From positions 496,001-560,000 of the forward strand of contig QNQO01000510.1 in the NCBI GenBank assembly GCA_003290165.1: a stretch of 64,000 bases of DNA, read 5' to 3'. The stretch comes from Berberis thunbergii (lineage: Eukaryota; Streptophyta; Magnoliopsida; Ranunculales; Berberidaceae). A model generated the notes under the pieces. The model saw nothing but the letters and a program-made list of their open reading frames with translations, was not told where the DNA came from and ran no database searches. The first letter of the stretch is position 1, and every line of letters begins with the position of its first letter. Below, piece after piece: positions 45,670 through 56,199 of the stretch. The position numbers and the translations under genes were made by a program.

Positions 45670-45869
45670 TGCAACAACCCCCAATCCCTACACCCCCCCC
45701 CCCCCCCCCACGAAGTTATATTGTTGATTCTGACGATCATCGATCATTTTGATTCCACCGAATTCAAGTTTATGGTAACATATTTATCAAGCAAACCAAA
45801 TATACACATACAAAGCATGAAATGAATCACGGATATGAGGATGTTGTATAAATACTTGAAAATGGCCCG
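45670..45869. other. GRDP copy 2 intron 1 with C tract
   Basis: Continuation of the intron beyond the last array unit; 45693-45709 is a pure C run of 17. Confidence 0.6.
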
Positions 45870-46005
45870 GTCTAAAATAGAGCCATCATAAAGACATCTG
45901 TGGCGCGGCAAGAAAGTTGGGTTGCTTCTTAGCTACATCCACCAAATCCTCACTTATAACAATCTTCTGTGCTTCAGCCCACTCTAATTGTTGCTTCTTC
46001 TCCAT

Positions 46006-46970
46006 CTTCTATAAACTTCTACGTCATAACACAACAACCCCAAATACACTTCATTCAATCAGGAAAATCAACTTTAAAAATCCTCAAATCATGAACAATA
46101 ATTTAATTCTTCACTCTGGGGTGTTTGGTTTTCCCCACCTAATCTAATTTTTGTGAATTAGAGCTTCAAGATCACTCAAACCTCTAACATATAAATATAG
46201 CAACAAAAAAATAATTAAAATATATGGGTTTAAAGCTCTGAAACAAGGTAGACCTGATGAAATGAGAAGAAGAGTTTGAATTGATCTCCTGGTAGACAAA
46301 GGTTTACTCAGCAATGGGGCATTTTAAAGGGTTGAGAAGTTGGGGAGTTGAAATGTGGGATGGGTTTGTTTAAATTTGGTTAGCATTGCTCGTCTGTGCT
46401 TCCAACAATTCTAAACAGCCATGTTTGCTAGATTTTTATTTTTATTTACTTATTTATTTTAAATTTTTTTTACAGTTCTAGCCTTTTATAAATAGTGTTA
46501 GTGTTTGTGTTCGAAAGAAAATGGGTAAAAAATGTAAAAACACCAAAAATAGGCCAAAAAAACTAACAAACATGACGGGTTAGACTTATTGTTGGCTTTT
46601 GCAATGTTTTAACTCTTTTTTTAAAGAAAAAAAGTTGTTTCCTTTTATGTCCCTGACTTCTCTTCAAGTACAACTCCAATTGCAACATGTGTAGTAGAGT
46701 TGGGCATTTCAGATAAAAAAAACAGGATCAAACAGGAAATCGAACTGATCGGGCTAGTCCGGGCCGATATTTTAAATAGTTTTTTAATGTTCAGCCCTAT
46801 AACCCATGTACGATTAAAATTCTTGGTTTGGTTTCGATTCCAATTTTCAAAAGTTGTCGGTTAACTCAACCAACTCAATTTCAATTGTTTTTATAATGGC
46901 CTAATATGAAGTCAGACGCAATTTCATCCTTTTCTTCTTCCCCTTTCTACTTTCTTTCTTTAGTTCTTCT
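46006..46970. other. Upstream region of GRDP copy 2, no gene seen
   Basis: The leader-like part (46140-46330) matches the leader of copy 1. The rest is AT-rich, with a GC-rich patch at 46735-46775 that may be a MITE remnant. The hAT element begins at 46971. Confidence 0.4.
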
Positions 46971-47294
46971 CAAGGATGCACGGACTCGGACTCGGACACA
47001 GACACGACACGGCAACTCGGCAATTTTTTAAAAAATAGGACTCGGCAACACGGTCAAACTTAATTTTTTAATATATATTTTTTGTAACTCATCAAATTCA
47101 AACATATCATTAATACATTCAAATTCATTCATTCAAATTTACAAATGCATCATAATAAAGACATAAAGTCAAGCTCAACTGCTCAAGTAGTCAAGTCATA
47201 CTCATAAAGCATAAAGGCATAAAGCAATAAAATTTCATTAACTTGATAATGTAAATTGATCATTTTAAAAACTCACCAGTCACCAGCGAGGCGG

Positions 47295-48627
47295 CTAGAT
47301 CTCTTCTTCTTCTTCATTAACTAGCGGATCCACTGTCACATTTTCTGCATCCAACAGTCCAGCCTCTAGCTCAGGTTCATCAAGCGAAAGACTGGCAATC
47401 TCAAGCACTCCAGTAGCATCCAAATCCAACGAATCAATAACATCTCCTGTGACATCCCACATCCTTGTCTCACCTTCTTGGTACTCTTGTTTTCTTCTTG
47501 ACAAAAGACAAAGGTTGGAATGCACATACACTAAATCTTCAGCTCGTTTTGGGGTCAACTTGTTCCTTTTTAATGAGTGGATGTTGTTATATGTGCTCCA
47601 ATTCCTCTCACAACATGAGGAAGAACAAGGTGCACTGGTACCATGAGCAACCCACCACACATCAGGGTCTAGGTATGTTCTATTCTGTAGAGCATCACTT
47701 TCTGCAAACTCTCCACTAGCAGTTGAAAACCTTACATACTCTGTAGTAACCGATCTTCTGTCTTCAATTAGAGGAAAGTATCTCTTGAAACATATAGTTC
47801 TCTCCTTTGTAATCTCAGGATCTTTGTGTGGCGCAATACGATTAGGATCCTCTTCCAACCATTCTCTGCTATAATACCTATAGTATATATTAATATTAGC
47901 AATGTCAATCACAAATTAATATATAAACATTATTATGTAGAATAAAAAGTTAAAAACAATGTAATTATTTACCTTGGATTCAAGGAATGTGCTAAGCAAT
48001 GCAGTGGTGTGTTGTTTTTCTCCCATCGATCTACCAATATCTGATGCACCACTGAAAAAAACTCTGACTCCTCCTCACTATTATTTTCTTTTCCTTCATG
48101 ACGGTAAATAATTTGTTTCACTTTCTCAATCATAACATCCCACATCTCATACACCAAGTGAAGACAACACTTATCTGTATCAGCCCTCCGCAACATTGAA
48201 TAAATAGGCTCTATGAAACGAAGCACATAATCCACTTTCTCCCACCACAAGTCATCCAATAGTATTCCTTTCACAATTCGTGCTTTGTCAACATCATCTT
48301 CCTTATAGGAATCCCACTTATCTCCAATCACCATACTTTGGATGCTACTTTTAATGTCTTGCAACCTCTTCAGCATAATTATGCTTGAAGCAAAGCGCGT
48401 CTCAGCTATGGAAAGCAACTTCAATCTCGAATGCTCATTAAACATGTGCAACCTCATGGAATGGTTCATGATAAAGTTCTTGATCATCACCCCATTCTCA
48501 ACAACATCAATAATCTAACTACACAAACTGTAGGCCTTTTCATTTGCAGGCGTGTTCTTTGGAGCGCATATACTCTTCAAGGCAAGGTTGAGAGTGTGGA
48601 CTACACAAGGTGTCCAAAAAACCTCAG
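47295..48627 (-). pseudogene. hAT transposase C-terminal half with dimerisation domain
   Basis: Just past the solo LTR the frame resumes with PEVFWTPCVVHTLNLAL (48580-48625), breaks near 48520-48540, and continues at 47969-48490 (AETRFASSIIMLKRL, DDLWWEKVDYVLRFIEPIYSMLR). A likely intron at 47913-47968 follows. 47295-47912 gives the hAT dimerisation domain (CSSSCCERNWSTYNNIHSLKRNKL, LVYVHSNLCLL) and an acidic tail (NEEEEEI). Compared with related proteins, about 15 residues are missing between WWVAHGTSAP and CSSSCCERNWS, an in-frame deletion. Not functional. Confidence 0.87.
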
Positions 48628-48632
48628 GATAC

Positions 48633-50420
48633 TGATAGTCACATAATTATTACATAATATACCCCTTAATTTATACATGTTAGTGTTTCGATTCTTATAT
48701 TTTATAATAATTATTTCGTTTTTATCTCTTTTCAGGAATTTGCGCTTAAAATCAAATTAAGACGACTGTATAAGGATTTCACGTGGTGGTACAGAGTAGA
48801 GAGAGAATTACTTAACCTAAAACCAAAACCTAAACCTATAAACTAAATCCATAAACCTAAGCCCAAAGCCTAAGCCTAAGCCCAATACCAACATCCACCA
48901 ACATTCTCCCAACAACCATGTTCTAATCCATGTTCTCCCAACAACCATTCTTCCATGTTCTATCCCATGGATCTTTCTCTATAAATAGAAGAGAATAGGA
49001 TGAGAAGGAGGGGAGGGGAGAAGGGAAAATAACATAATTGAAAATCAAAACCTCCTCCTCTCAAAGTGATTATCATCACAAGCCACCACTTTTCCAACTC
49101 CACCACCACTCCCTACTCCTCTTCACTGTCCAAACAGATCACGAACCACCAACACCTCCGCCGAACAGCACCACAACAGGTCACGAACCGCCACCCTCGC
49201 CAGAGCTCGCAACCGAGCAGAAACAGCCGCGAAAACAGGGAGTTTCCTCTCCCTGTTTCTTCGTTGAATTTGCAATTTTATTCGTATTTTCTTCACTTCG
49301 TTCTTCTTTGCAGGTTCTAGGATCACGTTAAGGACGAAGGAAGCCGCGAGAATCAGGCCGGAACAGTCGCGACACAGCCGCGAAAACAGGGAGTTTCTTC
49401 CCTGTTTCTCTCTGTTTCAATTGCTATTTTTTTCGTGGTTTTCTTCACTCTATCTCATCTTTTGCAGGTTCTAGCGTCACGAGGGAGTCGAGGGAAGCCG
49501 CGAGGAGCGAGAACCAGGCTGCGAAAGCCGCCGTCTCGCTGGGGAAGACAACCGGCTACTGTGCGGCACTGTAGTAGCACTGTAGCAGGGAGGGAAATTT
49601 GAATATAAATTCGATTTTGGCTATTTCCACCCCTTGATTTGTTCTGTACCACCACAGAGCGAATTAAGGGCCATTTCCTCGGGATTCGTGCACACCCAAT
49701 CGTCGATTTGCTGTTCGACACCATATCGAGTTTGTGACAAACCAATTGGGCTGTAAAATTATTTTAAAGTTATTTTACTGAATGGTTTGCTTAATTGTCA
49801 TTACAAGTTATTTCTGAATTTTGATAATTTGCTTCCACCTTGCATTTTCGAGTAAGTAAACTTGATATGTTTGGTAGTTAGGATTACCCTTTATTAATAT
49901 TCAAAGCATGTGCTAAAAAATTATTAAGCTTAAACTTTGATTAAGTGTGCCCTAAAAAGACATTTAATACTTAATAAAAGCATATTTGCTTGAAATAACT
50001 TGTGAATGTTTGATAGAAACATGATATAAGCCTAATTGGATTATAACAATCATATATTCGGTGTAAGCAAGGGATTCTCATCCCTAAGCTTCTCGTATTT
50101 AAATTCAGTAATTTAGATTTAAATATATTTTTGTTAGCTCATCGGTGAATCCAAGCCACACAAAATCCATTCCATCCATCTTATCATTTTATTTTGTTTT
50201 ATTTTTCTTATCTTTAATTTATTTCTAGTTTAGATTTAGAAATGTTGTAACCCCATTTTCTCTAAATTAGTTTAATTAAATTCTAAATTTCAATTACATC
50301 CACCTTCTTCGTGGGATCGACCCGTACTTGCCGTTGTCTACCAGTTAGGCACCGTGCACTTGCGGTTATTACAAGTGGGTTAAATTAACCTGTTAATTTA
50401 GGTTAGTTAATTCCGCATCA
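48633..50420 (+). mobile_element. Solo LTR, 1788 bp, in the hAT transposase gene
   Basis: TGATAGTC...GCATCA with a 5-bp target duplication GATAC at 48628-48632 and 50421-50425. A TATA box TATAAATAG lies at 48980-48988. The 3' end has the CGTGGGATCGACCC-type segment found near the LTR ends of large plant gypsy elements, so the orientation is plus. No internal coding region or primer site exists, which fits LTR-LTR recombination. It contains two direct repeats of about 150 bp beginning at 49223 and 49376 (shared CAGCCGCGAAAACAGGGAG). Confidence 0.82.
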
Positions 50421-50425
50421 GATAC

Positions 50426-51300
50426 TCGCTCTCAACAAGTAAACCTGCAGCCTTACAAACTGGAGCATTGTCGGTTATAACTTGAACGACATTCCTTGGC
50501 CCAACCTCACATATAACTTCCTTGATCAAATTAGCAATGAAGAACTTGTCTTTGTATTCCCCTTCACAGTTCACAGCCTTTAAGAACATTGGACCACCCT
50601 CATTAATCACTATGAAATTAATGAGAGGTCTCCTTTGAGAATCAGTCCACCCATCACAAACAATTGTTGCCCCTTTAGTAACCCATGTGAACTTTGTTGC
50701 CTCCAACAACCTCTCAACGTTGCTCCTTTCATTTTGAAGCAATGTCGTCCTCAATGCATTATACCCAGGAATCTTGTAACCACTAATAGACTTTGCTTTA
50801 TTCGCTGCAAAGGTGAAAGCCTCCTGAAAATATGGATTCCTTGCAAGGTTGAATGGCAATGCAGCTGAGTAGAACGCCCTTGCAATCAAAGCATCCAACT
50901 CTTGTCACTCACTCATATTGAACGCATGTGCAATAGGATTAGTAATGGCTCTCCTCTTCCTCTGTTCATTGTATGGAAGTGGAACTGAAGGGCCAACCCC
51001 CCCACTACTTGAACTCAGGTGAGGGTGACTACTTGATCCCACTGAAGGAGATAAAGGAGCACTTTGTATCCTTGAACTTTCTGCTTTCAATGCAGCTTCA
51101 TCAATAAATTTTTGCACCTCTCTAAGTTGTATGGGGGAGATTTTGGCACAAATAGTTATCCCATGACCACTTATCTCAACAAGTGGTACTTCAATCTAGT
51201 AAGAGAGCCTGTATATTCTTTCTGACAATAGTTACACTTCCATCTAAGGTTTCCCCCACCTTCACTTGGTTTTCCTAATCTTGTCACATGCTTCCAAAGA
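50426..51300 (-). pseudogene. hAT transposase N-terminal half: BED zinc finger and DUF659
   Basis: A BED-type finger is read at about 51130-51270 (CNYCQKEYTGSLTRLKYHL), with a frame break after it. A linker rich in Ser/Pro (50905-51117) ends in an in-frame TGA (50905-50907) just before the DUF659 part (50426-50898; ALPFNLARNPYF, IVCDGWTDSQRRPLINF, VVQVITDNAPVCKAAG). BED binds the element ends. DUF659 belongs to the RNase H-like catalytic core and carries its first Asp (CDGW). The TGA is likely a decayed CGA. Confidence 0.85.
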
Positions 51301-52406
51301 TCATCTCCAGTTCCTTGGCCTGCTAAAACCAATTTTAATTTCTTATTATTTAGTTTTCACTTTTCACTTTCCAGCAAATAGGTGCAAGTATTTCATGCAT
51401 CATGCATACTTTCATATATATGAAGACTGAAGAGAAAGAAAAGAAAAAACACAGCAAAACAGGAATCACAGGAAGAAGAAAAAAAAAATAGGAAAACAAA
51501 TCTATATATTTTAAATTTGGAGGTGGAAAAACAATGGCATTCCTTAACTATTAAGGTCATACCTTACTGCTAATGGTGAAAGATTAGTTGTCCTCAAAAA
51601 ACATTGAATTAGTCCTAACAAATTGCAGGGAAATGGATTAACCAAGGTCCCAACAAATTGTCCTGTCTCTTACCTGTTACAGACCAACACTAACAGTGTA
51701 TATTTGGATCCAAGCAAAATTTCAACTTGCAAAACAAAAAAAAAACGAATCGCTGGAAGGAAAACATACACTTGCAGGAAAAAAAAAGAAATCGAATCGA
51801 ATCGATTGTTGAAATCGCTAAAATTTCAAAAAAAAACATACACTTGCAGAGATTCAGAGAATAGCAGAGAAAAAAAAAACAGAAATCGAATAATCGATCG
51901 ATGAAATTGATCTCAATCGAGGGTAGATGAAACAAATCACATCACAGGAACGAAATCGATCGATCTCTACATCTCAGGAAAAAAAACGAAATCGATCGAA
52001 CGTACCTGGTGTCGATGAGGACACCATGATATCTTCTCCTCCGTTCCGTCTGTCGATCTCTTCTCCTCCGTCTCTATCAGTCTTGACTCTTGATCGATCG
52101 ATGGCTGCCTAGGGTTTCTGAGTTAGGGTTTCGAGTTTTTTTTGCTCTGACTCGGTCTGTGTGGGAGGAGGAAGAATCGGGCAAAATTAAACAATTTCGT
52201 AGTCAACAAATTTTGACTACCTCCGGACCGTGTCTGGTTGACTTTGGACCGTGTCCAGGCCATGTCCAACTCAGTCAACGAATTTTGACCGTTGACCCAG
52301 TGTCCAATACGTGTCCAGCACGTGTCGTACGCGAATCCGTGTCCGACACGTATTTGACGCGTGATTCGGGGGGTTTTCGGAGAATCGGTGCATCCTTGGT
52401 TCTTCT

Positions 52407-52719
52407 ACACCACTTCGGATCATCAACAAAAGATCCAAACTTGCGCTGTAGTTGGAGCTTTTTGTATTTCCTCTCCGCTTCTCATATTAAACTTTTCTTA
52501 GGGTTTAAGAAGAGATTTACGCTTCAATGGTAACAAAATCTAACGATTACCTACCGCAATTGGAACCCTATAATCTTTGGTTGTTCAAATCCAAGGACTT
52601 TCGAGCAACAAATAAGACCTTTCTCTCTTGAAATAGGTGCGAAACTCTTTTCAATCTCAACATGCCCCTTTGATATTGCACATTATTGAAATCGAAGAAT
52701 CTGACGATGTAATTGCTAT
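52407..52719. other. No gene seen
   Basis: Sequence between the hAT element and the NBS fragment; short open stretches, nothing recognised. Confidence 0.35.
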
Positions 52720-52724
52720 ACGAA

Positions 52725-53210
52725 CCCCCCCCTAGTTTCTCTATCATAATAGTACTATTAGAGATCGCGTCTTTCAGAAAAGTCCATAGTTCAAAGTTTC
52801 GTACATATCAATAACAACAACATATCTCCTGTCGTCATGAAGAAACTTGTTCACTTCGCGAATCAATTGAGTTGTGTCCATCGCATAGATTTCTAAAGAA
52901 TTGACTCCTTCAACAAGTCTTTGTAGATCACTTCCACCCACTTCATTAAGACCTCTACGATCTTCATGGATTCTGATCAATTGATCCAACTACGATACTC
53001 AAAGTTTCTTCATAGGAAAGCTTTCATAGACTGCATTCAAAGGGCCAACTCCTTCAGTTTCCACTGTTGCAAAAATTGATTGCTTTGTTTCTCCCTCCAC
53101 TAAACAAGTAATGAAGATCCGATCTACCAAAGGTTGGATGGAGAGTTTGAAGAGGAAACAAGTGAGAAGGAGCCAACCAGCAGCAACAACCTGCAAGGAA
53201 GAAGAAGAAA
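52725..53210 (-). pseudogene. RPM1-like NBS-LRR gene fragment
   Basis: The minus-strand frame at 52774-52989 reads YAMDTTQLIREVNKFLHDDRRYVVVID, close to the segment before and at the kinase-2 motif of RPM1-type CC-NBS-LRR immune receptors (loss of one residue in the usual VVxDD). Upstream, 53000-53050 has ESFPMKKL, like the RNBS-A region. A possible intron acceptor lies at about 53192. P-loop and LRRs are absent. Stops and frame changes show a relic. The match rests on one block, so it is moderate. Confidence 0.5.
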
Positions 53211-53292
53211 AAAGCTAAAAAAATGACTGAAATGGGATTGGACCGAGATCGGCCCGTCCAGCCCGAAATGTTAGTTAACCGGAACCCCGGGT

Positions 53293-54843
53293 TAGGGAAG
53301 GCAACGGGGCGGATTGGGGCGGATTTGAGGAAATCCATCCCCGCCCCGCGAGAGATTTCGGGTCCCCGAAACCGCCCCGCATATCCGTTTATCAATTTTT
53401 TTTAAAAACCATCCCCGACCCGTACAAATAGGCGGATATCCGCCCCGCCCATTTAACTCGAAAAAAAAAACAGATCTTACTTGTATACAAAAAAAAATAC
53501 AGCAAATTAAAAAAAATACATTCGATCTAAAGATCATCCTCTGATCTAAAAAAAATACAACAAATTCAAAAAAAAATTACAACATATCAGATAAATCGAT
53601 CAAAAATATTCAATCTCTGAGATCATATCAGATCTTGATCTCGATCTCGATCAGATCTTGATCATATCAAAAAAAAAACATTTGATCTAAAGATCAGAGT
53701 CCTCTGATCTAAAAAAAAAATTTACAACAAATTCAAAAAAAATTTACAACAAATTACAAATAAATCGATCTAAAGTATTCGATCTCTGAGATCAGATCAT
53801 GATCAGATCAGATCTTGATCTTGATTGATCTTGATCAGATCTTGATTGATCTTGATTGATCTTGATCAGATCAGAATCGGATCAGAATCAGATCAGAATC
53901 GGATCTAGATCTTGATCTTGATCTGGATCAGATCTTGATCTCGATCAGAACTTGATCTCGATTAGATCTTGATCTCGATCAGATCTTGATCTCGATCGGA
54001 ACTTGATCTCGATCTCGATCAGATCTTGATCTCGATCAGATCTTGATCTTTATCAAATCAGATCTTGATCTATCAAATCAGATCTTGATCGAGAGGAGGG
54101 AGGCAGATCGATTCGCGGCGTGAGGGGAGCAGCGAGCAGGGAGGATCTCGGGCTCGGCGAATCGCGGCGTGAGGGGTGCAGGGAGCAGGGAGGATCTCGG
54201 GCTCGACGACTCGTGGCGTGAGGGGAGCAGGGAGCAGAGAGGATGTCGACGTCTCGCGGCGTGAGGGAGGGAGTTTGGTCGCTGTTCTGTGAGAGGGAGA
54301 GCTTGGTGAGGGTGAGGGAGCGAATGGGCGGTGCTCTGTGACTGTGAGAGGGAGAGTTTGGTGAGGGTGAGGGAGTGAAGGGAGAGTTTGGTGAGGGTGA
54401 AGGGTGAGGGTGAAGGGTGAGGGAGCGAACTGTGAGAGGGAGAGTTTGGTGAGTGAGGGAGGAGAGTTTGGTGAGGGTGAAGGGAGAGGGAGCGAACTGT
54501 GAGAGGGAGAGTTTGGTGATTGAGGGAGGAGAGTTTGAGTTTGGTGAGGGGGAGGGAGCGAATGGGCGGGCGGTGCTCTGTGAGAGGGTGAGGGAGCGAA
54601 TGGGCGATTGTGGTTTGTGAAAAACAGAGTTTATCCCTTATATAGGCGAAGGGCACTTTTGTAAATTTGTTGATTAAACGGATATCCGCGGGGCTTGCGG
54701 GGCGGATATCCGCCCCGAATAGTGAATGGATATTTTTTGGATACCCGAAACCACCCGAAAATCCATTCAACAATATCCAAAACCGCCCCAAACGGATTGG
54801 GTGGGGCGGATATCCGTGAAAATCCGCCCCATTGCCATCCCTA
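53293..54843. mobile_element. hAT-like MITE, 1551 bp, with simple-sequence interior
   Basis: The ends TAGGGAAGGCAACGGGGCGG (53293) and, at the right, the inverse of TAGGGATGGCAATGGGGCGG (to 54843) are flanked by an 8-bp duplication CCCCGGGT at 53285-53292 and 54844-54851. Subterminal GGCGGATATCCGCCCC repeats follow. The interior is a GATCTT/GATCTC microsatellite (about 53620-54090) and a GAGGGAGAGTTTGGTGAGG minisatellite (about 54090-54600). No transposase. The minus-strand open frame 54078-54893 follows from this composition and is not a gene. Confidence 0.88.
53620..54600. repeat. GATCTT/GATCTC microsatellite and GAGGGAGAG minisatellite
   Basis: Near-continuous 6-base units from about 53620 to 54090, then degenerate GGGAGAGTTTGGTGAGGGTGA units of about 20-60 bp to about 54600. 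Both lie inside the MITE at 53293-54843. Confidence 0.9.
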
Positions 54844-54851
54844 CCCCGGGT

Positions 54852-55176
54852 AATCAGCCTCACCCGGTTCGGGCTCGGTCCTTGAAAATTCAAATTTTAA
54901 AAGCTTAGTCCATTCCTCGGTCTTGGCTATTCTGGCAAATTGATCGGACCGGCCCAGCTCTAATGTGTACTAATTCCACTTGTATTACTATTTCTTTTTT
55001 ATGTACTTTTTACCTTTTTTCTCTTTCTGGTAATCTGTTTCTAATAAAATTCAATTATATGGACTTTAGGATTATGATCTTTCGCTATCAAGCTCCTAAA
55101 AGAGAATCAAAATTTCTCGAGCAAGCGGGAAGAGCTCTAAACAAATTAACATGAGTAGGATGATAACTAAGAAGAG
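54852..55176. other. No gene seen
   Basis: A GC-rich flank of the MITE (CACCCGGTTCGGGCTCGG) and AT-rich sequence. Possibly the right part of an older MITE, but no matching left end was found. Confidence 0.35.
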
Positions 55177-55181
55177 CAAAC

Positions 55182-55631
55182 TGTTGGATACATTTTGTAA
55201 CACTTAGCGGATAAAATAATCTAAGGTTTGCTTAATGCAATGTTCTTAAGACAATATTTGATTTGTCTTGGTGCAACGTTGATGGTTTCTAGTCTCCCAA
55301 GATACAACAGATTTGTCTCTGTTCTTAATGCACTTTAGGACATAAAACTTAGGCGAATAGAAATAAGAATTGACTTTGAGATTAACAAGACTTCTTATGT
55401 GTGCTAGGTTGTTGTTGTAATGATGAATTGCTAAAAAAATTAATCTCTCAAATGGCTAATTTGATATTCTATTTATAGCAAATGAAACACTACGTACCCG
55501 CTCCCAGATGATACAACTAAACGAACACATCTTTTGGTTTAGAGACTTACATAAAGGACCTTATGTAATTAGTTTACTTAATGTATGATTTACTCATTCA
55601 ATAAATATGTATAATACATAAATTTCCAACA
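55182..55631 (-). repeat. 3' LTR of copia C
   Basis: 450 bp, TG...CA; matches the right LTR along most of its length (shared AGTCTCCCAAGATACAA, GGCGAATAGAAATAAGAAT, ACATAAAGGACCTTATG). Confidence 0.9.
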
Positions 55632-56199
55632 ATCCCCTACTTGAATGAGAAAATTGTGACATCTCAAGAGTATGTGGATTAATGCCACATTAGGATATGT
55701 AACTTTCACTTTGAACCATCCTTAGTAAAAGAGTATCGGAATTACTTAAATCAGTGAACTATTTCATCTTGAACTGTCAGTTGTTGATGTAAAACCAATC
55801 AATAAACTTTACATGGAATTATTTCATTCAAATTCTAATCTCGGTTGTTTTCGTTTTGGTCCTGAACAATTCTCATGCTCCTAGAGATTTCAGCTAGATA
55901 AAAATCTTGTAGAGCCGACCCAACTCACACTTACATAGGCGACCGCTTCTATAAGAACCTACAATACCTCACTTGTCTTTTGCAAGATATAGACGTTAGT
56001 AAAAACAATGTATCATTGTTTATTCTTTTGATCACAGTAGGTTTGCACTTGGTGCTTCATTAGAATTGAAAGAATATTATACAAGTGCTTAACAATGAAT
56101 TATCCATCACTAGTTTTCCTTTTGAACTAAGTCCATAGGATCTCCAATCACTTAGTAAGTTTTCGTATATGATAATTCATGTGTATTAGGCTTTTAAAT

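Larger units (their letters stand above)
30790..46005 (-). pseudogene. GRDP: GRDP/DUF1399 family gene, copy 2, split by insertions
   Basis: The 5' part lies at the right: exon 1 at about 45870-46005 (MEKKQQLEWAEAQKIVISED, then a frame-breaking deletion) and exon 2 at about 45505-45626 (YWLHLLAKHTKS, DCEWIWHCHRLN). Exon 3 begins in the last repeat unit (about 45265-45395) and is cut by a hAT element; its other half is 33030-33133. Exon 4 is 32416-32853 (YDIDLIWHSHQLN, one missing base near 32660). The C2-like exon is 31563-32155 (one missing base near 31950). The HVLAEFVGTTWYLVDSNW exon is about 30800-31010. The Gly/Cys-rich 3' exons seen in copy 1 are not found. About 12 kb of inserted and amplified DNA separates the halves. 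Confidence 0.78.
46971..52398 (-). mobile_element. hAT DNA transposon with transposase remnants, 8-bp target duplication
   Basis: Ends are CAAGGATGCAC (46971) and GTGCATCCTTG (to 52398). GTTCTTCT flanks it at 46963-46970 and 52399-52406. Both ends carry GTGTCCGACACG-type subterminal repeats, as hAT transposase binding regions do. Inside is a minus-strand transposase gene in pieces and a solo LTR (48633-50420). Without the LTR the element is about 3.63 kb, a normal autonomous hAT size. Confidence 0.93.

Noticed and set aside
48820..48895. Interstitial telomere repeat (CCTAAACC-like)
   Set aside because: Units are irregular (CCTAAAACC, CCTAAGCC) and few; the tract lies in the solo LTR upstream of its TATA box.
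54078..54893. A 271-residue Ser/Pro/Leu-rich protein on the minus strand
   Set aside because: The frame follows from minisatellite composition within a MITE and extends across its terminus.
53220..55000. A further MITE around the 1.55-kb MITE (GGACCGAGATCGGCCCG left, CGGACCGGCCCAGCTC right)
   Set aside because: The two sides are similar in composition, but I found no matching termini or target duplication.
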